DNA of 64,000 nt from Methanobacterium veterum (GCF_000745485.1 NZ_KN050693.1:112570-176569); one strand, 5' to 3'; numbered from the stretch's first letter, positions 31,917 through 41,280 are shown. The notes: a model not told the origin generated them from the sequence alone. Numbers and translations: made by a program.

Positions 31917-33119
31917 ATGATCCAGATAGGAGATAAATTTTATTCAAATGCCGTAGATAATCTAATAGCAGAAAAAGGAGAATCAGGCGGATCGTTAACA
32001 GCATTATACAAGTTTTTACTTGAAGAAGGAATCATAGATGCTGTTCTTACAGTTAAAAGCGGTGCAGATATCTATGACGCTGTCCCTGTTTTAATAGATA
32101 ACCCTGAAGATTTAATAGAATCTGCAGGTGCCCTTCACTGCGGAACCCTTAATATGGCAGTTATACTTGAAAAATATCTTGGAGGCGCTTTTGATATTAA
32201 AATTGCAGTTACAACTAAACCATGTGATGCAATGGCCATCAATGAATTAATAAAGAGGGGTAGAATAGCCAGGAAAAATATTATCATGCTTGGAATTAAC
32301 TGCGGCGGAACTTTGCCTCCAGTTCCCACCATAAAAATGCTAAAAAGTCATGGAATTGACCCTGACACGGTTCTTAATGAAGAAATAAGTAAGGGTAAAT
32401 TTATAATTGAAATTAAAGGGAACAAAAGGGAAAAAATTAGTATAGATGAGCTGGAAGAAGAAAATAACGGTAGGAGAGAAAACTGCAGGAGGTGTGAATT
32501 CAACATACCTCGAACGGCAGATCTGGCATTTGGAAATTGGGGAGTAATTGACAGCAGCAAAAATAGTTTTATTGAAGTGCTAACTGACAATGGCGCTAAA
32601 ATATTGGATAAAGCTTCAAATAAAGGTATATTAAACCTGGATAAGGCACCAACAGGTGGTATTGGGGTAAGGGAAAAAATTGATAAAATTATGGTAAACC
32701 AGGCTAAAAAGTGGCAGGAAAAAATGTTCAGCCACGTGGGGGGTGAATTTTTAGCTGTGCTCTTTAAATATGAAAATGATCTTTCGAGGTGCATTAAATG
32801 CTTTGCATGTAAAGACTCATGCCCCATATGTTACTGCAGCGACTGCAGCTTAAAATCTGAAATTCCGGAATGGGTAAATAATACAGAAGTCCCTCCTAAA
32901 CCTTTATTTCACATGGAAAGACTTATGCACATGGTAGATTCATGTATAAACTGCGGGCAGTGTGAAGACGTATGTCCTGCAGATATCCCCCTATCTAAAA
33001 TAAGTCATGAAATTAACGTTAAGTTAAAAGAAATGTTTGATTATACACCTGGAATAAATGATGAACTTCCACCATTTTCGTACTTTTTAATAAAAAGAGA
33101 TAAGAGATTTGGGGGTTAA
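31917..33119 (+). CDS. fdhB: Formate dehydrogenase beta subunit (F420-reducing)
   Basis: A 400-residue iron-sulfur flavoprotein that takes electrons from FdhA and reduces coenzyme F420. The N-terminal two thirds is the FrhB/FdhB FAD-F420 domain (CGTLNMAVILEKYLGG, TKPCDAMAINELIKRGR, MLGINCGGTLPP, NCRRCEFNIPRTADLAFGNW). The C terminus has two ferredoxin-like clusters, CIKCFACKDSCPICYC and CINCGQCEDVCPADIP. ATG 31917 is preceded by AAGGTGA; GTG 31908 is part of that site. The STAS gene begins 2 bp after its stop. Confidence 0.95.
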   Translation: MIQIGDKFYSNAVDNLIAEKGESGGSLTALYKFLLEEGIIDAVLTVKSGADIYDAVPVLIDNPEDLIESAGALHCGTLNMAVILEKYLGGAFDIKIAVTTKPCDAMAINELIKRGRIARKNIIMLGINCGGTLPPVPTIKMLKSHGIDPDTVLNEEISKGKFIIEIKGNKREKISIDELEEENNGRRENCRRCEFNIPRTADLAFGNWGVIDSSKNSFIEVLTDNGAKILDKASNKGILNLDKAPTGGIGVREKIDKIMVNQAKKWQEKMFSHVGGEFLAVLFKYENDLSRCIKCFACKDSCPICYCSDCSLKSEIPEWVNNTEVPPKPLFHMERLMHMVDSCINCGQCEDVCPADIPLSKISHEINVKLKEMFDYTPGINDELPPFSYFLIKRDKRFGG

Positions 33120-33121
33120 AT

Positions 33122-33460
33122 ATGAAAATAACTGAAGATATAGATGATAACATATGCAAATTATCTTTAGAGGGTAAATTAGATGCATATCACTCCACTG
33201 AACTTGAAAAATGTATAAATAAAGTTATTGGAGACGGATGCATCAATTTATTGTTAAATTTTCAGAGAGTGGACTACATCAGCAGTTCAGGACTTAGAGT
33301 AGTACTTTCATCTTTAAAACAGCTTAAAAAATCAGGTGGTAAGATTATACTTTCCAACCTTCACCCTTATGTAATGGAGGTTTTTGAAATATCTGGATTT
33401 AAACAGATTTTTGAGATTTATGAAAGTGAAGAAGAAGCCTTAAAGTCATTTGAAGTTTAA
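33122..33460 (+). CDS. STAS-domain anti-anti-sigma-like protein (RsbV/SpoIIAA type)
   Basis: A 112-residue single STAS domain. The phosphorylatable Ser motif is VDYISSSGLRVVLSSLKQL near residues 55-75, in the usual position, followed by GGKIILSNLHPYVMEVFEISGF. In bacteria such proteins are phosphorylated by an RsbW kinase and dephosphorylated by a SpoIIE/RsbU phosphatase, releasing or sequestering a partner. It starts 2 bp after fdhB, so it must be co-transcribed with fdhAB. The matching phosphatase and kinase follow, making a complete set. Archaea lack sigma factors, so the regulated partner is unknown. Confidence 0.9.
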   Translation: MKITEDIDDNICKLSLEGKLDAYHSTELEKCINKVIGDGCINLLLNFQRVDYISSSGLRVVLSSLKQLKKSGGKIILSNLHPYVMEVFEISGFKQIFEIYESEEEALKSFEV

Positions 33461-33620
33461 ATAACAATATGAGCCTTAATTCAAAACATTTATATTTAAA
33501 CTTGATATAAGGATATTAAACAGCTTAAATACGTGTTTAAATTAACAATTTAAGCTTTGAGATGAAAAAAAGTTTGAATGGACTTAAAAATTATAAAAAA
33601 TGAATAATTAAATTAAGAAA

Positions 33621-34982
33621 ATGATCACAATAGAACTCTTATTAGATTTAGCAGAAAAGATATGTGTAATTTTAGTAATTGCATATCTGATAACCAGAAC
33701 TAAAATTTTTCATGAAGTTCTGGACAGGAAATTTACCATTAAAAACATGGTATTTATCATCCTCGTTTTTGGTGCGCTCTCTATTTTCGGAACGTATTCT
33801 GGAATAACTATTAATGGGGCAATGGGAAACGTTAGAGACCTAGGACCCATGATAGCAGGGCTTGTTGGAGGCCCAGTGGCTGGTTTAGGTGCAGGACTTA
33901 TTGGGGGGCTTTACAGATATTTCTTCTTAGGGGGAATCACTACATTTCCCTGTTCTTTATCTACAGTACTTGCAGGGCTTTTTGCAGGTATTATATACAT
34001 CCTGAACAAGCGTAAATTCATCGGGATTATAGGTTCTGTATTGTTTGCAGCTTCCATGGAAGCATTTCACATGATTCTTGTTCTTTTACTTGCAAAACCA
34101 TATCCTGAAGCATTTGTAATTGCACAAGAATTAAGTATACCTATGATAGTTTCTAATGCTCTGGGAATGCTTATATTTGCTTATTTCATCACCAATCTAG
34201 CTAAAGAAAGAAAAACAACTAAAGAAAGGGATGAATACTTTGACGAACTTCAAAGAAAGAAATATGAGCTTGAAATAGCTCATGAGATCCAGGAAAGCTT
34301 TTTGCCCCAGGAAATGCCAAATTTAGATGGTTATGACATTTTTGCCATAAATTTACCTGCAAAGGAAGTGGGCGGGGATTTCTATGATTTTATTCCAATT
34401 TCCAAAGACAAAATAGGAGTTACAATTGCGGATGTTTCTGGTAAAAGCGTTCCGGCAGCACTTTTTATGGCAGTTTCCAGAACAATTTTAAGGGCAAAGG
34501 CTATGGGGAACAGCAATGCTGCAGAAGTCATTAAAGACGCCAATAAACTTATAGCTGAAGATTCTGATACTGGAATGTTCGTTACCCTTTTTTATACCAT
34601 ACTTGACCTTAAAAATAAAACCATGGAATATGTAAATGCGGGACACAACAATCCAGTACTTTTTATAAGAAAAACTGGAACAATGGAATGTTTAAATGCT
34701 AAAGGAATAGCTTTAGGTGCTATAGACACGATAGAACTGGAAGAAAAGCAAATATATCTGGAAAGCGGTGATGTCATCGTCTTTTATACTGATGGAGTTA
34801 CTGAGGCGATGAATGATAAAGAAGAATTTTTTGGCCAAAAAAAGCTGTATAAGTTAATTAAATCCTATTCTAACTTAAGCGCAGAGGGTATGGTCAATAA
34901 AATAAGGGAAGAGGTAATATCCTTCAGCCAGAATCAATCTCAATTCGATGACATCACTCTAATGGTTATAAAGGTGAAGTAA
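33621..34982 (+). CDS. SpoIIE/RsbU-type PP2C phosphatase with membrane 5TMR-LYT sensor
   Basis: A 453-residue membrane protein. Residues 1-195 carry about six hydrophobic helices with the LytS-like 5TMR signature (GNVRDLGPMIAGLVGGPVAG, GLGAGLIGGLYRYF, FPCSLSTVLAGLFAG). A short linker leads to a PP2C domain at about 225-453: HEIQESFLPQEMP, AKEVGGDFYDF, VTIADVSGKSVPAALFMA, VIVFYTDGVTEAMN and FDDITLMVIK, with all metal-binding Asp residues. It would dephosphorylate the STAS protein in response to an extracellular or membrane signal. No ribosome site is seen; TTATAAAA at 33591-33598 is placed for a leaderless start. Confidence 0.9.
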   Translation: MITIELLLDLAEKICVILVIAYLITRTKIFHEVLDRKFTIKNMVFIILVFGALSIFGTYSGITINGAMGNVRDLGPMIAGLVGGPVAGLGAGLIGGLYRYFFLGGITTFPCSLSTVLAGLFAGIIYILNKRKFIGIIGSVLFAASMEAFHMILVLLLAKPYPEAFVIAQELSIPMIVSNALGMLIFAYFITNLAKERKTTKERDEYFDELQRKKYELEIAHEIQESFLPQEMPNLDGYDIFAINLPAKEVGGDFYDFIPISKDKIGVTIADVSGKSVPAALFMAVSRTILRAKAMGNSNAAEVIKDANKLIAEDSDTGMFVTLFYTILDLKNKTMEYVNAGHNNPVLFIRKTGTMECLNAKGIALGAIDTIELEEKQIYLESGDVIVFYTDGVTEAMNDKEEFFGQKKLYKLIKSYSNLSAEGMVNKIREEVISFSQNQSQFDDITLMVIKVK

Positions 34983-35396
34983 GTGGTTCAATGTACTGCC
35001 CTGAATATAAGTACTAAACTGGAAAAAATTCCCATTTTATCAAAGTTCATAGGTAATTCCATGCTTAAATTTGGTTTAGGGGACTATGGGCAATTTCAGG
35101 TTCAACTGGCAGTTGAAGAAGCTGTGACAAATATAATAAAACACGGAAGTCTTGAAGTAAATGATAAAATCAGTATTAAATGTCAAAAAAGGGATAATGA
35201 AATTCATATTATAATTGAGGACCCTGGCAAGCCGTTTAATCAAAAAGATGTTTGCGAACCTGACTTAAAAATTTCACCTTTAAAACGGGATCCTGGTGGT
35301 TTGGGGATTTATTTCATTAAAAAATACATGGATAAAATTAATTATACATATAAAGATGGAAAGAATATATTAACCCTGATAAAATACATTAAATGA
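34983..35396 (+). CDS. RsbW/SpoIIAB-like serine kinase (anti-sigma factor type)
   Basis: A 137-residue GHKL ATPase-fold protein: AVEEAVTNIIKHG (N box) near residue 44, IIIEDPGKPF (G1) near 82, and DPGGLGIYFIKKYMDKINY (G2) near 105. This is the form of RsbW/SpoIIAB kinases that phosphorylate a STAS protein. The GTG start abuts the stop codon of the phosphatase gene, with AAGGTGA upstream, so translation is coupled. It completes the partner-switching trio; what it binds in place of a sigma factor is unknown. Confidence 0.9.
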   Translation: MVQCTALNISTKLEKIPILSKFIGNSMLKFGLGDYGQFQVQLAVEEAVTNIIKHGSLEVNDKISIKCQKRDNEIHIIIEDPGKPFNQKDVCEPDLKISPLKRDPGGLGIYFIKKYMDKINYTYKDGKNILTLIKYIK

Positions 35397-35561
35397 GCTA
35401 TTTTTCTTAGATATTAAAGTCAAGCTAATAATGGGTCAAAAAGTAGATTAATGAGAATTACTTTGTTTTTTATAATTTCTTCTTATTATGCCAAATACAA
35501 TTATATGCAGTACTACTGCAAAAAAGATGGATATGGTCGAAATTAATGCGGGAACATGGAT

Positions 35562-36142
35562 TTAAGAATAGAATATGATCAATGCATAGATTCCCACTGG
35601 AATTCCGAGTATTAAACTTACAAGTAACCCCGGATTATATTCATGGTTCCTTACTGAAACAATTACGTGGCTTAAACTGTTAAATACTGCAAAATAAGGG
35701 ATCCATAAACCAAACATTATATTTGCAGATGATAGGACTGAGAAAATAGATATTAGAATCCAGACAATGGGGATATTGGCCCAGAATATAATTTTATCAT
35801 TTAAAGGAAAATCACCTTCTTTAACATTGAACACATTCCTGTTAACATAATTTTTAAGAGAATTTCTATTAACATCGTTTTGATATGGGCTTAATTATTT
35901 TTCATTTTGATATAATTTCTAATTAATGATTTAAGATGTTTATATTGAAAAATACGCCCTTTAAACATGTTTTAATATTATTAATTATTATAAAATTTAT
36001 ATCATACATCTATTTTAAGGTTCTGCATGTTTTTAGAAATTCTCTTAAAACCGTTCCAGTTATGTTCCTCAAACTGGTGCAGTAAATAAATGGGGAACTG
36101 CAGCCAGATCAGAAATAGGAGTAAATTGTGGGGATTTATGAA
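35562..36142 (-). pseudogene. HXXEE-family membrane protein pseudogene
   Basis: Two minus-strand fragments of one gene. The upstream fragment (36142 to a TGA at 36002) reads LLLFLIWLQFPIYLLHQFEE, with the family's HxxEE motif at about 36065-36079. The downstream fragment (35834-35562, about 90 codons) reads FGLWIPYFAVFNSLSHVIVS then EYNPGLLVSLILGIPVGIYA, and aligns to the second half of the intact HXXEE protein at 50.1 kb. They are in different frames with extra AT-rich sequence and stops between, and the first lacks a standard start. The 90-codon part has only a GTG start without clear ribosome site. Confidence 0.7.
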
Positions 36143-36605
36143 AATATAAATAAGTACAGCTGCTATAAATGCAAAAAAAGACTTAATTTTGCCTAATTAG
36201 TATAAAGCCAGTTGATCATTGTAAATACTCCTGGAATTAATTATCTGTCCTCATAAGCACCTATTTTTTTATAAATTAACTAGAAACAAATAATATAAAG
36301 CAGCAAGTACTAAAACAATTATTATATTGGCAGTTAGCCTTTTCAAGAATTCATACCTTAAATATTTAAAATCTAAAAACATTATAACAGCTACTGCTCA
36401 GTACATATATTATATTAATTATTAGATTTCCCATTTAACTTCAGTTGTCTTTTATAAGCCCTGCCAGTATTTATTTTTTAGTTTGTAATATTAAAATAGC
36501 ATTTAAATCTCAAAAATTCGAGGCGTGAAACAGTACATTATATCAATTAGTTAGATAAGGAGTAGAAAAATTTTAACATGATATAATACAATGTTAACCT
36601 TAATT
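36143..36605. other. Gene-poor region
   Basis: About 460 bp AT-rich. A minus-strand frame 36269-36382 could encode a 37-residue one-helix membrane peptide (ending LAALYYLFLVNL) but has no ribosome site; not called as a gene. Otherwise nothing seen. Confidence 0.3.
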
Positions 36606-37400
36606 TTATTTATTATCACTTGTTTGCATTTTAACGTATGCATTCCACCGCATATTGAACATATCGACCATAGAAGACGCTACTGCAGGGCTAGGGATCC
36701 ATAAAGCAACTACTTTGTCAAGATCTAAAATTTCTTCATTTATTTTTGGAAACATGATCAGAAGTTCTTTTTCGTCGACTACTACGTATTTTATAGGAGG
36801 TTTTCCTGAAATTATCATGTCTGGCTGGACTTCAGCAAATGCGTTTACAAGGTCAATCTTACCTTCACTGGTTTTTACAACACCTCCTGCAATGATTCGA
36901 AAGCTGATAGAATTTCTTTTGGCTTTTTGGATGATAGATTTTAGGGACTCAACCTCTTCAGGGAAATACAAATCACCAGTCATCATGACGCTTTTTTTGG
37001 CTTTTGATATAATGTCCAGTGATTTAGCTGTAATATTAGCCTTACCGTGAATTAACCATACCTTTGGTATTTCCTTTTTAATCTGCTGGTCGTACATCAT
37101 CGACATTTCACCCAGTAGTGCATCGATTTCTGTAAAAAGATTTGATCTGCGTTCATCGATTATGTTTCGCGGGTCTCGGGCAGTAAACAGCATAGGTCTC
37201 CCGTGTTCTACATTTATCCATCCTTGATCCTCTAACTTATTTAAAACATCATAAATCTTTGTCCTCGGTATATTTGCCTCTTTGGCAATATTTGAAGCGT
37301 CAACTGGCCCGAAATTTGTTATAACGATGTAAGTCTTTGCACCGTAATTTGTTAAGCCCAGCTTTTTCAGGGAAGACAGCATCTTCTCATCAAACATCAT
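36606..37400 (-). CDS. TrmB family transcriptional regulator
   Basis: A 264-residue archaeal regulator. Residues 8-75 form the winged helix (LGLTNYGAKTYIVITNFGPVDASNIAKEANIPRTKIYDVL as two helices and recognition helix), followed by a coiled coil and a C-terminal phospholipase-D-like TrmB domain (AKKSVMMTGDLYFPEEVE, FRIIAGGVVKTSEG, KYVVVDEKELLIMFP). TrmB proteins usually respond to sugars or related metabolites. GGTGAC precedes the double ATG. It is divergent from the VOC protein and MFS transporter genes, which it may control. Confidence 0.88.
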   Translation of the reverse strand: MMFDEKMLSSLKKLGLTNYGAKTYIVITNFGPVDASNIAKEANIPRTKIYDVLNKLEDQGWINVEHGRPMLFTARDPRNIIDERRSNLFTEIDALLGEMSMMYDQQIKKEIPKVWLIHGKANITAKSLDIISKAKKSVMMTGDLYFPEEVESLKSIIQKAKRNSISFRIIAGGVVKTSEGKIDLVNAFAEVQPDMIISGKPPIKYVVVDEKELLIMFPKINEEILDLDKVVALWIPSPAVASSMVDMFNMRWNAYVKMQTSDNK

Positions 37401-37483
37401 ATTTTGTCACCTTTTCACTGGTTAAAGTTACATTATATTTATAAACTGCTTTCATTTTATAAAAGATAAAGATGGTGGTAACT

Positions 37484-37834
37484 ATGAAAATTAAATACAC
37501 GACTATGATAGTTAAGGATATGGATGAGTCAATTAAATTCTATAGGGACATTATGGGCTTTGAAATAGACAGCCAGTACGATCTAGGGCAGGCTGGAGCA
37601 ATTACTCTGCTTAAAGGAGAAGGAGAAACTATGATAGAAATCATTAAAAATCCTGTAGACGAACCTGGACTGTTTTCAATAGGTATGGATGTTGAAGATA
37701 TAAACTCCACAGTGAAAGAACTCAAATCCAAAGGTGCCAAAATCACCATGGAACCCACACCAATAACAGTTGGGACCCTTGCATTCTTAGAAGATCCAAA
37801 TGGAGTACGAATAGCGTTAATTCAGCATCAATAG
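37484..37834 (+). CDS. VOC superfamily (glyoxalase-like) protein
   Basis: About 116 residues from ATG 37484 behind GGTGGT. One glyoxalase/bleomycin-resistance fold: [24 protein letters not shown] at the start, [13 protein letters not shown] in the middle and [18 protein letters not shown] at the end, with the metal-ligand Glu/His positions partly visible. Members include glyoxalase I, dioxygenases and antibiotic-binding proteins; which applies is unclear. It lies between the divergent TrmB gene and an MFS efflux gene. Confidence 0.85.
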   Translation: MKIKYTTMIVKDMDESIKFYRDIMGFEIDSQYDLGQAGAITLLKGEGETMIEIIKNPVDEPGLFSIGMDVEDINSTVKELKSKGAKITMEPTPITVGTLAFLEDPNGVRIALIQHQ

Positions 37835-37901
37835 TCTTTTTTAAATTTTTTTGGGTTCTGGGGTTTTAAGAACATATAAATTATAATTTGGATGGGCAAA
37901 C

Positions 37902-39290
37902 ATGGAAACACAAATATCTAATGGCAAAAAAGTAGATAAAACAACGGTTTTACTGATTGCTACCATGGCCTCATTTTTAACCCCATTTATGGGCACTTCT
38001 TTAATTATCGCACTCCCCACCATTGCAAACGAACTGGCAGTCAATGCTATTCTTTTAAGCTGGATTTCAACAGCATATATTTTAACAGGTGCCATGTTTG
38101 CAGTTCCTTTCGGTAAAATTGCAGATGTTTATGGGATGAAAAAGATTTTTACATATGGTATTATCATTTTAACAGTCTCAACATTTCTGGCGGCAGTATC
38201 TCCCTCAGCTGAATTTTTAATTGTAACCAGGGCTGTTCAGGGTGTCAGCAGTGCAATGATAATGGTAACAGGGCTTGCCATGATAACATCAGTATTTCCT
38301 CCACAAGAGAGGGGTAGAGCGATAGGTATAAACCTCACTGTGGGATATGCTGGACTGGTCATGGGGCCTGTCTTAGGGGGCTTTTTAACACAATATCTTG
38401 GTTGGAGAAGTATATTCTATTTAATAGTACCTCTAGGCTTGCTTGTAAGTGTACTTATATTCTGGAAAATGAAGGGAAATGAATGGGCAGAATGTAAAGG
38501 TGAAAAGCTGGACCGCTGGGGAACATTACTTTATATCATTATGCTTGCACTGGTTTTAATAGGATTTTCAACTATTACTGACACTCTTGGAATGATAATG
38601 GTTATTTTAGGAATTATGGGCTTTATAAGCTTCGTCATGTGGGAATTAAAGGTTAAAAATCCTGTTTTAGAGGTGAAACTGTTCTTTAAAAATAAGAAAT
38701 TTGCATTCTCTAATCTGGCAACATTTATAAGTTATATAAGTACATTTGCAGTGAGTTTTCTTCTGAGTTTGTACTTACAGTTCATAAAAGGGTTTGATCC
38801 TAGAACAGCTGGACTGATTCTTGTAATTCAAACAATTTTTATGGTAATTCTATCTCCAGTTGCAGGGAGGCTTTCTGATAAATTTGACCCTGGAAAATTG
38901 GCTTCAATGGGAATGGGAATAATAACCGTGGGACTCTTAATCCTTGCACTGATAACAGCTGAAACCAGTTTATATATTATAATACTGGCTTTGGCGATTA
39001 TAGGGATTGGAATTGGAATATTTTCAGCCCCCAATGCAAACGTTATCATGGGGTCTGTTGAAAAGAAATATATGGGCTTATCTTCTGCAATATTAAGTAC
39101 AATGAGAATTTTAGGCCAAACCTTTGGTATGGGATTGATTTTAGTGATATTTGCAGTCTACATTGGCGCAGTCCAGTTTAGCCCTCAAAATTATCCTGAA
39201 CTTTTAATAAGTATTAAGATAACCTTCACAATTTCTGTAGTGCTGAGTTTAATAGCAGTTTTTGCATCACTGGCCCGAAATAGAAAATAA
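37902..39290 (+). CDS. MFS transporter, DHA2-type drug efflux
   Basis: A 462-residue membrane protein with about 14 helices. The DHA2 signatures are visible: PFMGTSLIIALPTIANEL (helix 1), ISTAYILTGAMFAVPFGKIADVYG (motif A region) and RAVQGVSSAMIMVTGLAMI, GPVLGGFLTQYLGWRSIFY (motif C). It should export small toxic compounds by proton antiport. The VOC protein gene lies 67 bp upstream in the same direction and TrmB is divergent. Confidence 0.9.
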   Translation: METQISNGKKVDKTTVLLIATMASFLTPFMGTSLIIALPTIANELAVNAILLSWISTAYILTGAMFAVPFGKIADVYGMKKIFTYGIIILTVSTFLAAVSPSAEFLIVTRAVQGVSSAMIMVTGLAMITSVFPPQERGRAIGINLTVGYAGLVMGPVLGGFLTQYLGWRSIFYLIVPLGLLVSVLIFWKMKGNEWAECKGEKLDRWGTLLYIIMLALVLIGFSTITDTLGMIMVILGIMGFISFVMWELKVKNPVLEVKLFFKNKKFAFSNLATFISYISTFAVSFLLSLYLQFIKGFDPRTAGLILVIQTIFMVILSPVAGRLSDKFDPGKLASMGMGIITVGLLILALITAETSLYIIILALAIIGIGIGIFSAPNANVIMGSVEKKYMGLSSAILSTMRILGQTFGMGLILVIFAVYIGAVQFSPQNYPELLISIKITFTISVVLSLIAVFASLARNRK

Positions 39291-39600
39291 ACGAGATTTT
39301 ATTTTACTTTGTTTTTTCATATTTATTTCATAAAAATATAAATGATTAATATTGTACTTTACATGTTTTTAGCAGGATAAATTGAATAATACTAATATTA
39401 TGTTCTTTTTTAGATGTTTCTATAGAAATTAGGGGGATGTATGTGAAAAGAATCTATGAATAGTTATATTGTGTGCTGGTTTAAAGTGGTATCTACATTA
39501 ATTTAGTACTAATTTATAAAATAATATTACATTTATATGAAATAAATTCTATATTTATTATAGCACAAAAATGTTTAAAACTTAATAAAATGTTGGTATT
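39291..39600. other. Gene-free region
   Basis: A 310-bp AT-rich gap; T-rich stretches just after the MFS stop may terminate transcription. GTTGGT lies three bases before the ATG at 39601. Nothing else seen. Confidence 0.3.
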
Positions 39601-39861
39601 ATGGAATATTATGAAAATGAAGAATTCTGGTTTGTACTTTTTAAATTAAGATTACTTGCAACTAAAGATAAACGTCTTAAACCAAAAAAAGCCCATGAAT
39701 TCCAGAGATCATTTGAAAATATACGCAGGATCAAAGAAGATGCATGTAAATTCCAGGACAACGATAAATATTTAGAAATAATTTTAATGGCTGATGAAAT
39801 GGAAGAAACATTAAAAGCCGAACTAAAACAAAAAAATTACAAAATAGATGATTTTAAATGA
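39601..39861 (+). CDS. Small hypothetical helical protein
   Basis: An 86-residue, highly charged, probably all-helical soluble protein (EEFWFVLFKLRLLATKDKR, ENIRRIKEDACKFQD, EIILMADEMEETLKAELKQK). No family recognised. Codon use resembles neighbours and GTTGGT precedes the ATG, so it is probably real. No operon partners. Confidence 0.5.
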   Translation: MEYYENEEFWFVLFKLRLLATKDKRLKPKKAHEFQRSFENIRRIKEDACKFQDNDKYLEIILMADEMEETLKAELKQKNYKIDDFK

Positions 39862-40482
39862 GATAAATGAATTAATTGAAAATTTAAAACCTTCAGATTA
39901 TTCAAAAAAAAACCAAAACTGCTTTTTAAAAGTTAATAGTTAATGGATTTTTTTTATTTCATGCGATATCTACATGTTAATTTTGGAAGCAGTTTAAATT
40001 AGAAATTAATATTATTTTTGCCGCTTTTTTTGTGGAATCAGTAGTCTTTAGGGTATTCCTCCCTTAAATTAAAATAAAAACCAGTTTGGAATAATTTTCA
40101 AATTTGCTATCTTTACTGTGTAAGTATAGGCTGGGGAGTATTTAGTTTAAATAACCATCTAAACTTTTTATGATTAATTAATTATTTATGTGCCTTTGGG
40201 GGTAACTATGCTTAAAAATACAACTTATTGTAGATAGTAAAATGATAACTGTGTTTTAATTATTTAAAATGTTGTGCTATTTTTAAAAAATATCAAACAG
40301 AAATGTATATATGTAATGCTCTATCAATTAATTGATATCAAAAATTTGATATATATTTTTGATATAAAAATTTGATATTTATAACTGATATAATAGCCAT
40401 AATTTAGACTATAAATTTAAAGAAGATATTGTGGAAAATAGTTTAAAAAACTCATAAATTTCATGGTAACGGAGGATTAAGA
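39862..40482. other. Long intergenic region upstream of padR-like gene
   Basis: About 620 bp without a gene. Its right part carries the 13-bp repeat array at 40331-40391; the first 450 bp is AT-rich with nothing recognised. Confidence 0.4.
40331..40391 (+). promoter_or_regulatory. Array of 13-bp-spaced TTTGATAT repeats (probable operator)
   Basis: TTTGATAT occurs at 40345, 40358 and 40371, exactly 13 bp apart, with near copies ATTGATAT at 40331 and ACTGATAT at 40384. The first pair of half-sites also forms the inverted repeat ATATCAAAAATTTGATAT (40335-40352). The array sits about 90-150 bp before the padR-like start, a likely autoregulatory operator. Confidence 0.6.
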
Positions 40483-40959
40483 ATGAAAGAGGTTGGAGGA
40501 TTAAGAATGTGGATACTCCATGTAATAGGTGAATTTGGACCGAGTAATGGTGTAGAAATTATGGCTAACGTCCAAAAACATTATGATTTACAATTTCAAT
40601 GGTATGAAGGCACTCATGTACATCCGCATCATGCAAGCAGCACACAATCAAAAAGACTTTTGCCGGGTTCTGTATATCCTATGCTTAAAAAAATGGTATC
40701 TGAAGGTTTAATAACCAAGCAAGATGATGGGAAATATGATTTAACTGAGAATGGGAAAATCATAGTAACTAATTTATTTGAACATTTTAGGTCTAATGAA
40801 TTGGATCGTGGAGTGCTTTCTGTAGAAAATTCATTAGAGGCAATGAACTGGCATGCATCTTATATGGAAGAGCTTGATAAAGAGGAAATTACTTCTTACA
40901 AAGAATCAATTGAATTACTCATTGAAAGACTTAAAAAAATAAAAGAATCGCTTAAATAA
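40483..40959 (+). CDS. PadR family transcriptional regulator
   Basis: A 158-residue protein with a winged helix typical of PadR: LRMWILHVIGEFGPSNGVEIM, SVYPMLKKMVSEGLITKQDDGKYDLTENG, and a C-terminal dimerisation helix. A His-rich loop (HVHPHHASS) interrupts the HTH, which could bind a metal. Two copies of GGAGGATTAAGAATG lie 24 bp apart (40471-40485 and 40495-40509), offering two in-frame starts at 40483 and 40507. The MFS exporter downstream is its likely target. Confidence 0.88.
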   Translation: MKEVGGLRMWILHVIGEFGPSNGVEIMANVQKHYDLQFQWYEGTHVHPHHASSTQSKRLLPGSVYPMLKKMVSEGLITKQDDGKYDLTENGKIIVTNLFEHFRSNELDRGVLSVENSLEAMNWHASYMEELDKEEITSYKESIELLIERLKKIKESLK

Positions 40960-41280
40960 TGAGATTATTATAAAAACGCTTGAAAAAAGGCTTACAAACA
41001 ATTTGTAGCCGTAAAAAATCAAAGATTTTTCACATGCCATGAAACAAAAGTTTCGAGGGTATTGATACTTAATTTTTAATTTTTATAGCTAATTAGCGGC
41101 AGCTATCTTCAAATTTCAAATTAGAGCCAAAAAATATGACAAAGACTAAAAATGCAGATAGACGATTGAATTAATAACAAGAAGTCCTTGAAAAGTAGTT
41201 AATTATCAGTTTTTTAATCAAAAATCTAATCAATATCTAAATTTAATCAAAATGAACGAATTATATGGGTGAATTAACAT
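40960..41280. terminator. Intergenic region with three hairpins after the padR-like gene
   Basis: Three inverted repeats follow one another: GGCTTACAAA/TTTGTAGCC at 40989-41010 (one bulge), GTAAAAAATC/GATTTTTCAC at 41011-41033 (one mismatch), and GAAAC/GTTTC at 41041-41054. This resembles the clusters at 8.6 and 19.0 kb. The rest of the gap is AT-rich; GGGTGAATTAAC precedes the next ATG. Confidence 0.45.

Noticed and set aside
36269..36382. 37-residue minus-strand membrane peptide
   Set aside because: No ribosome site and no recognised family; in AT-rich DNA such short hydrophobic frames arise by chance.
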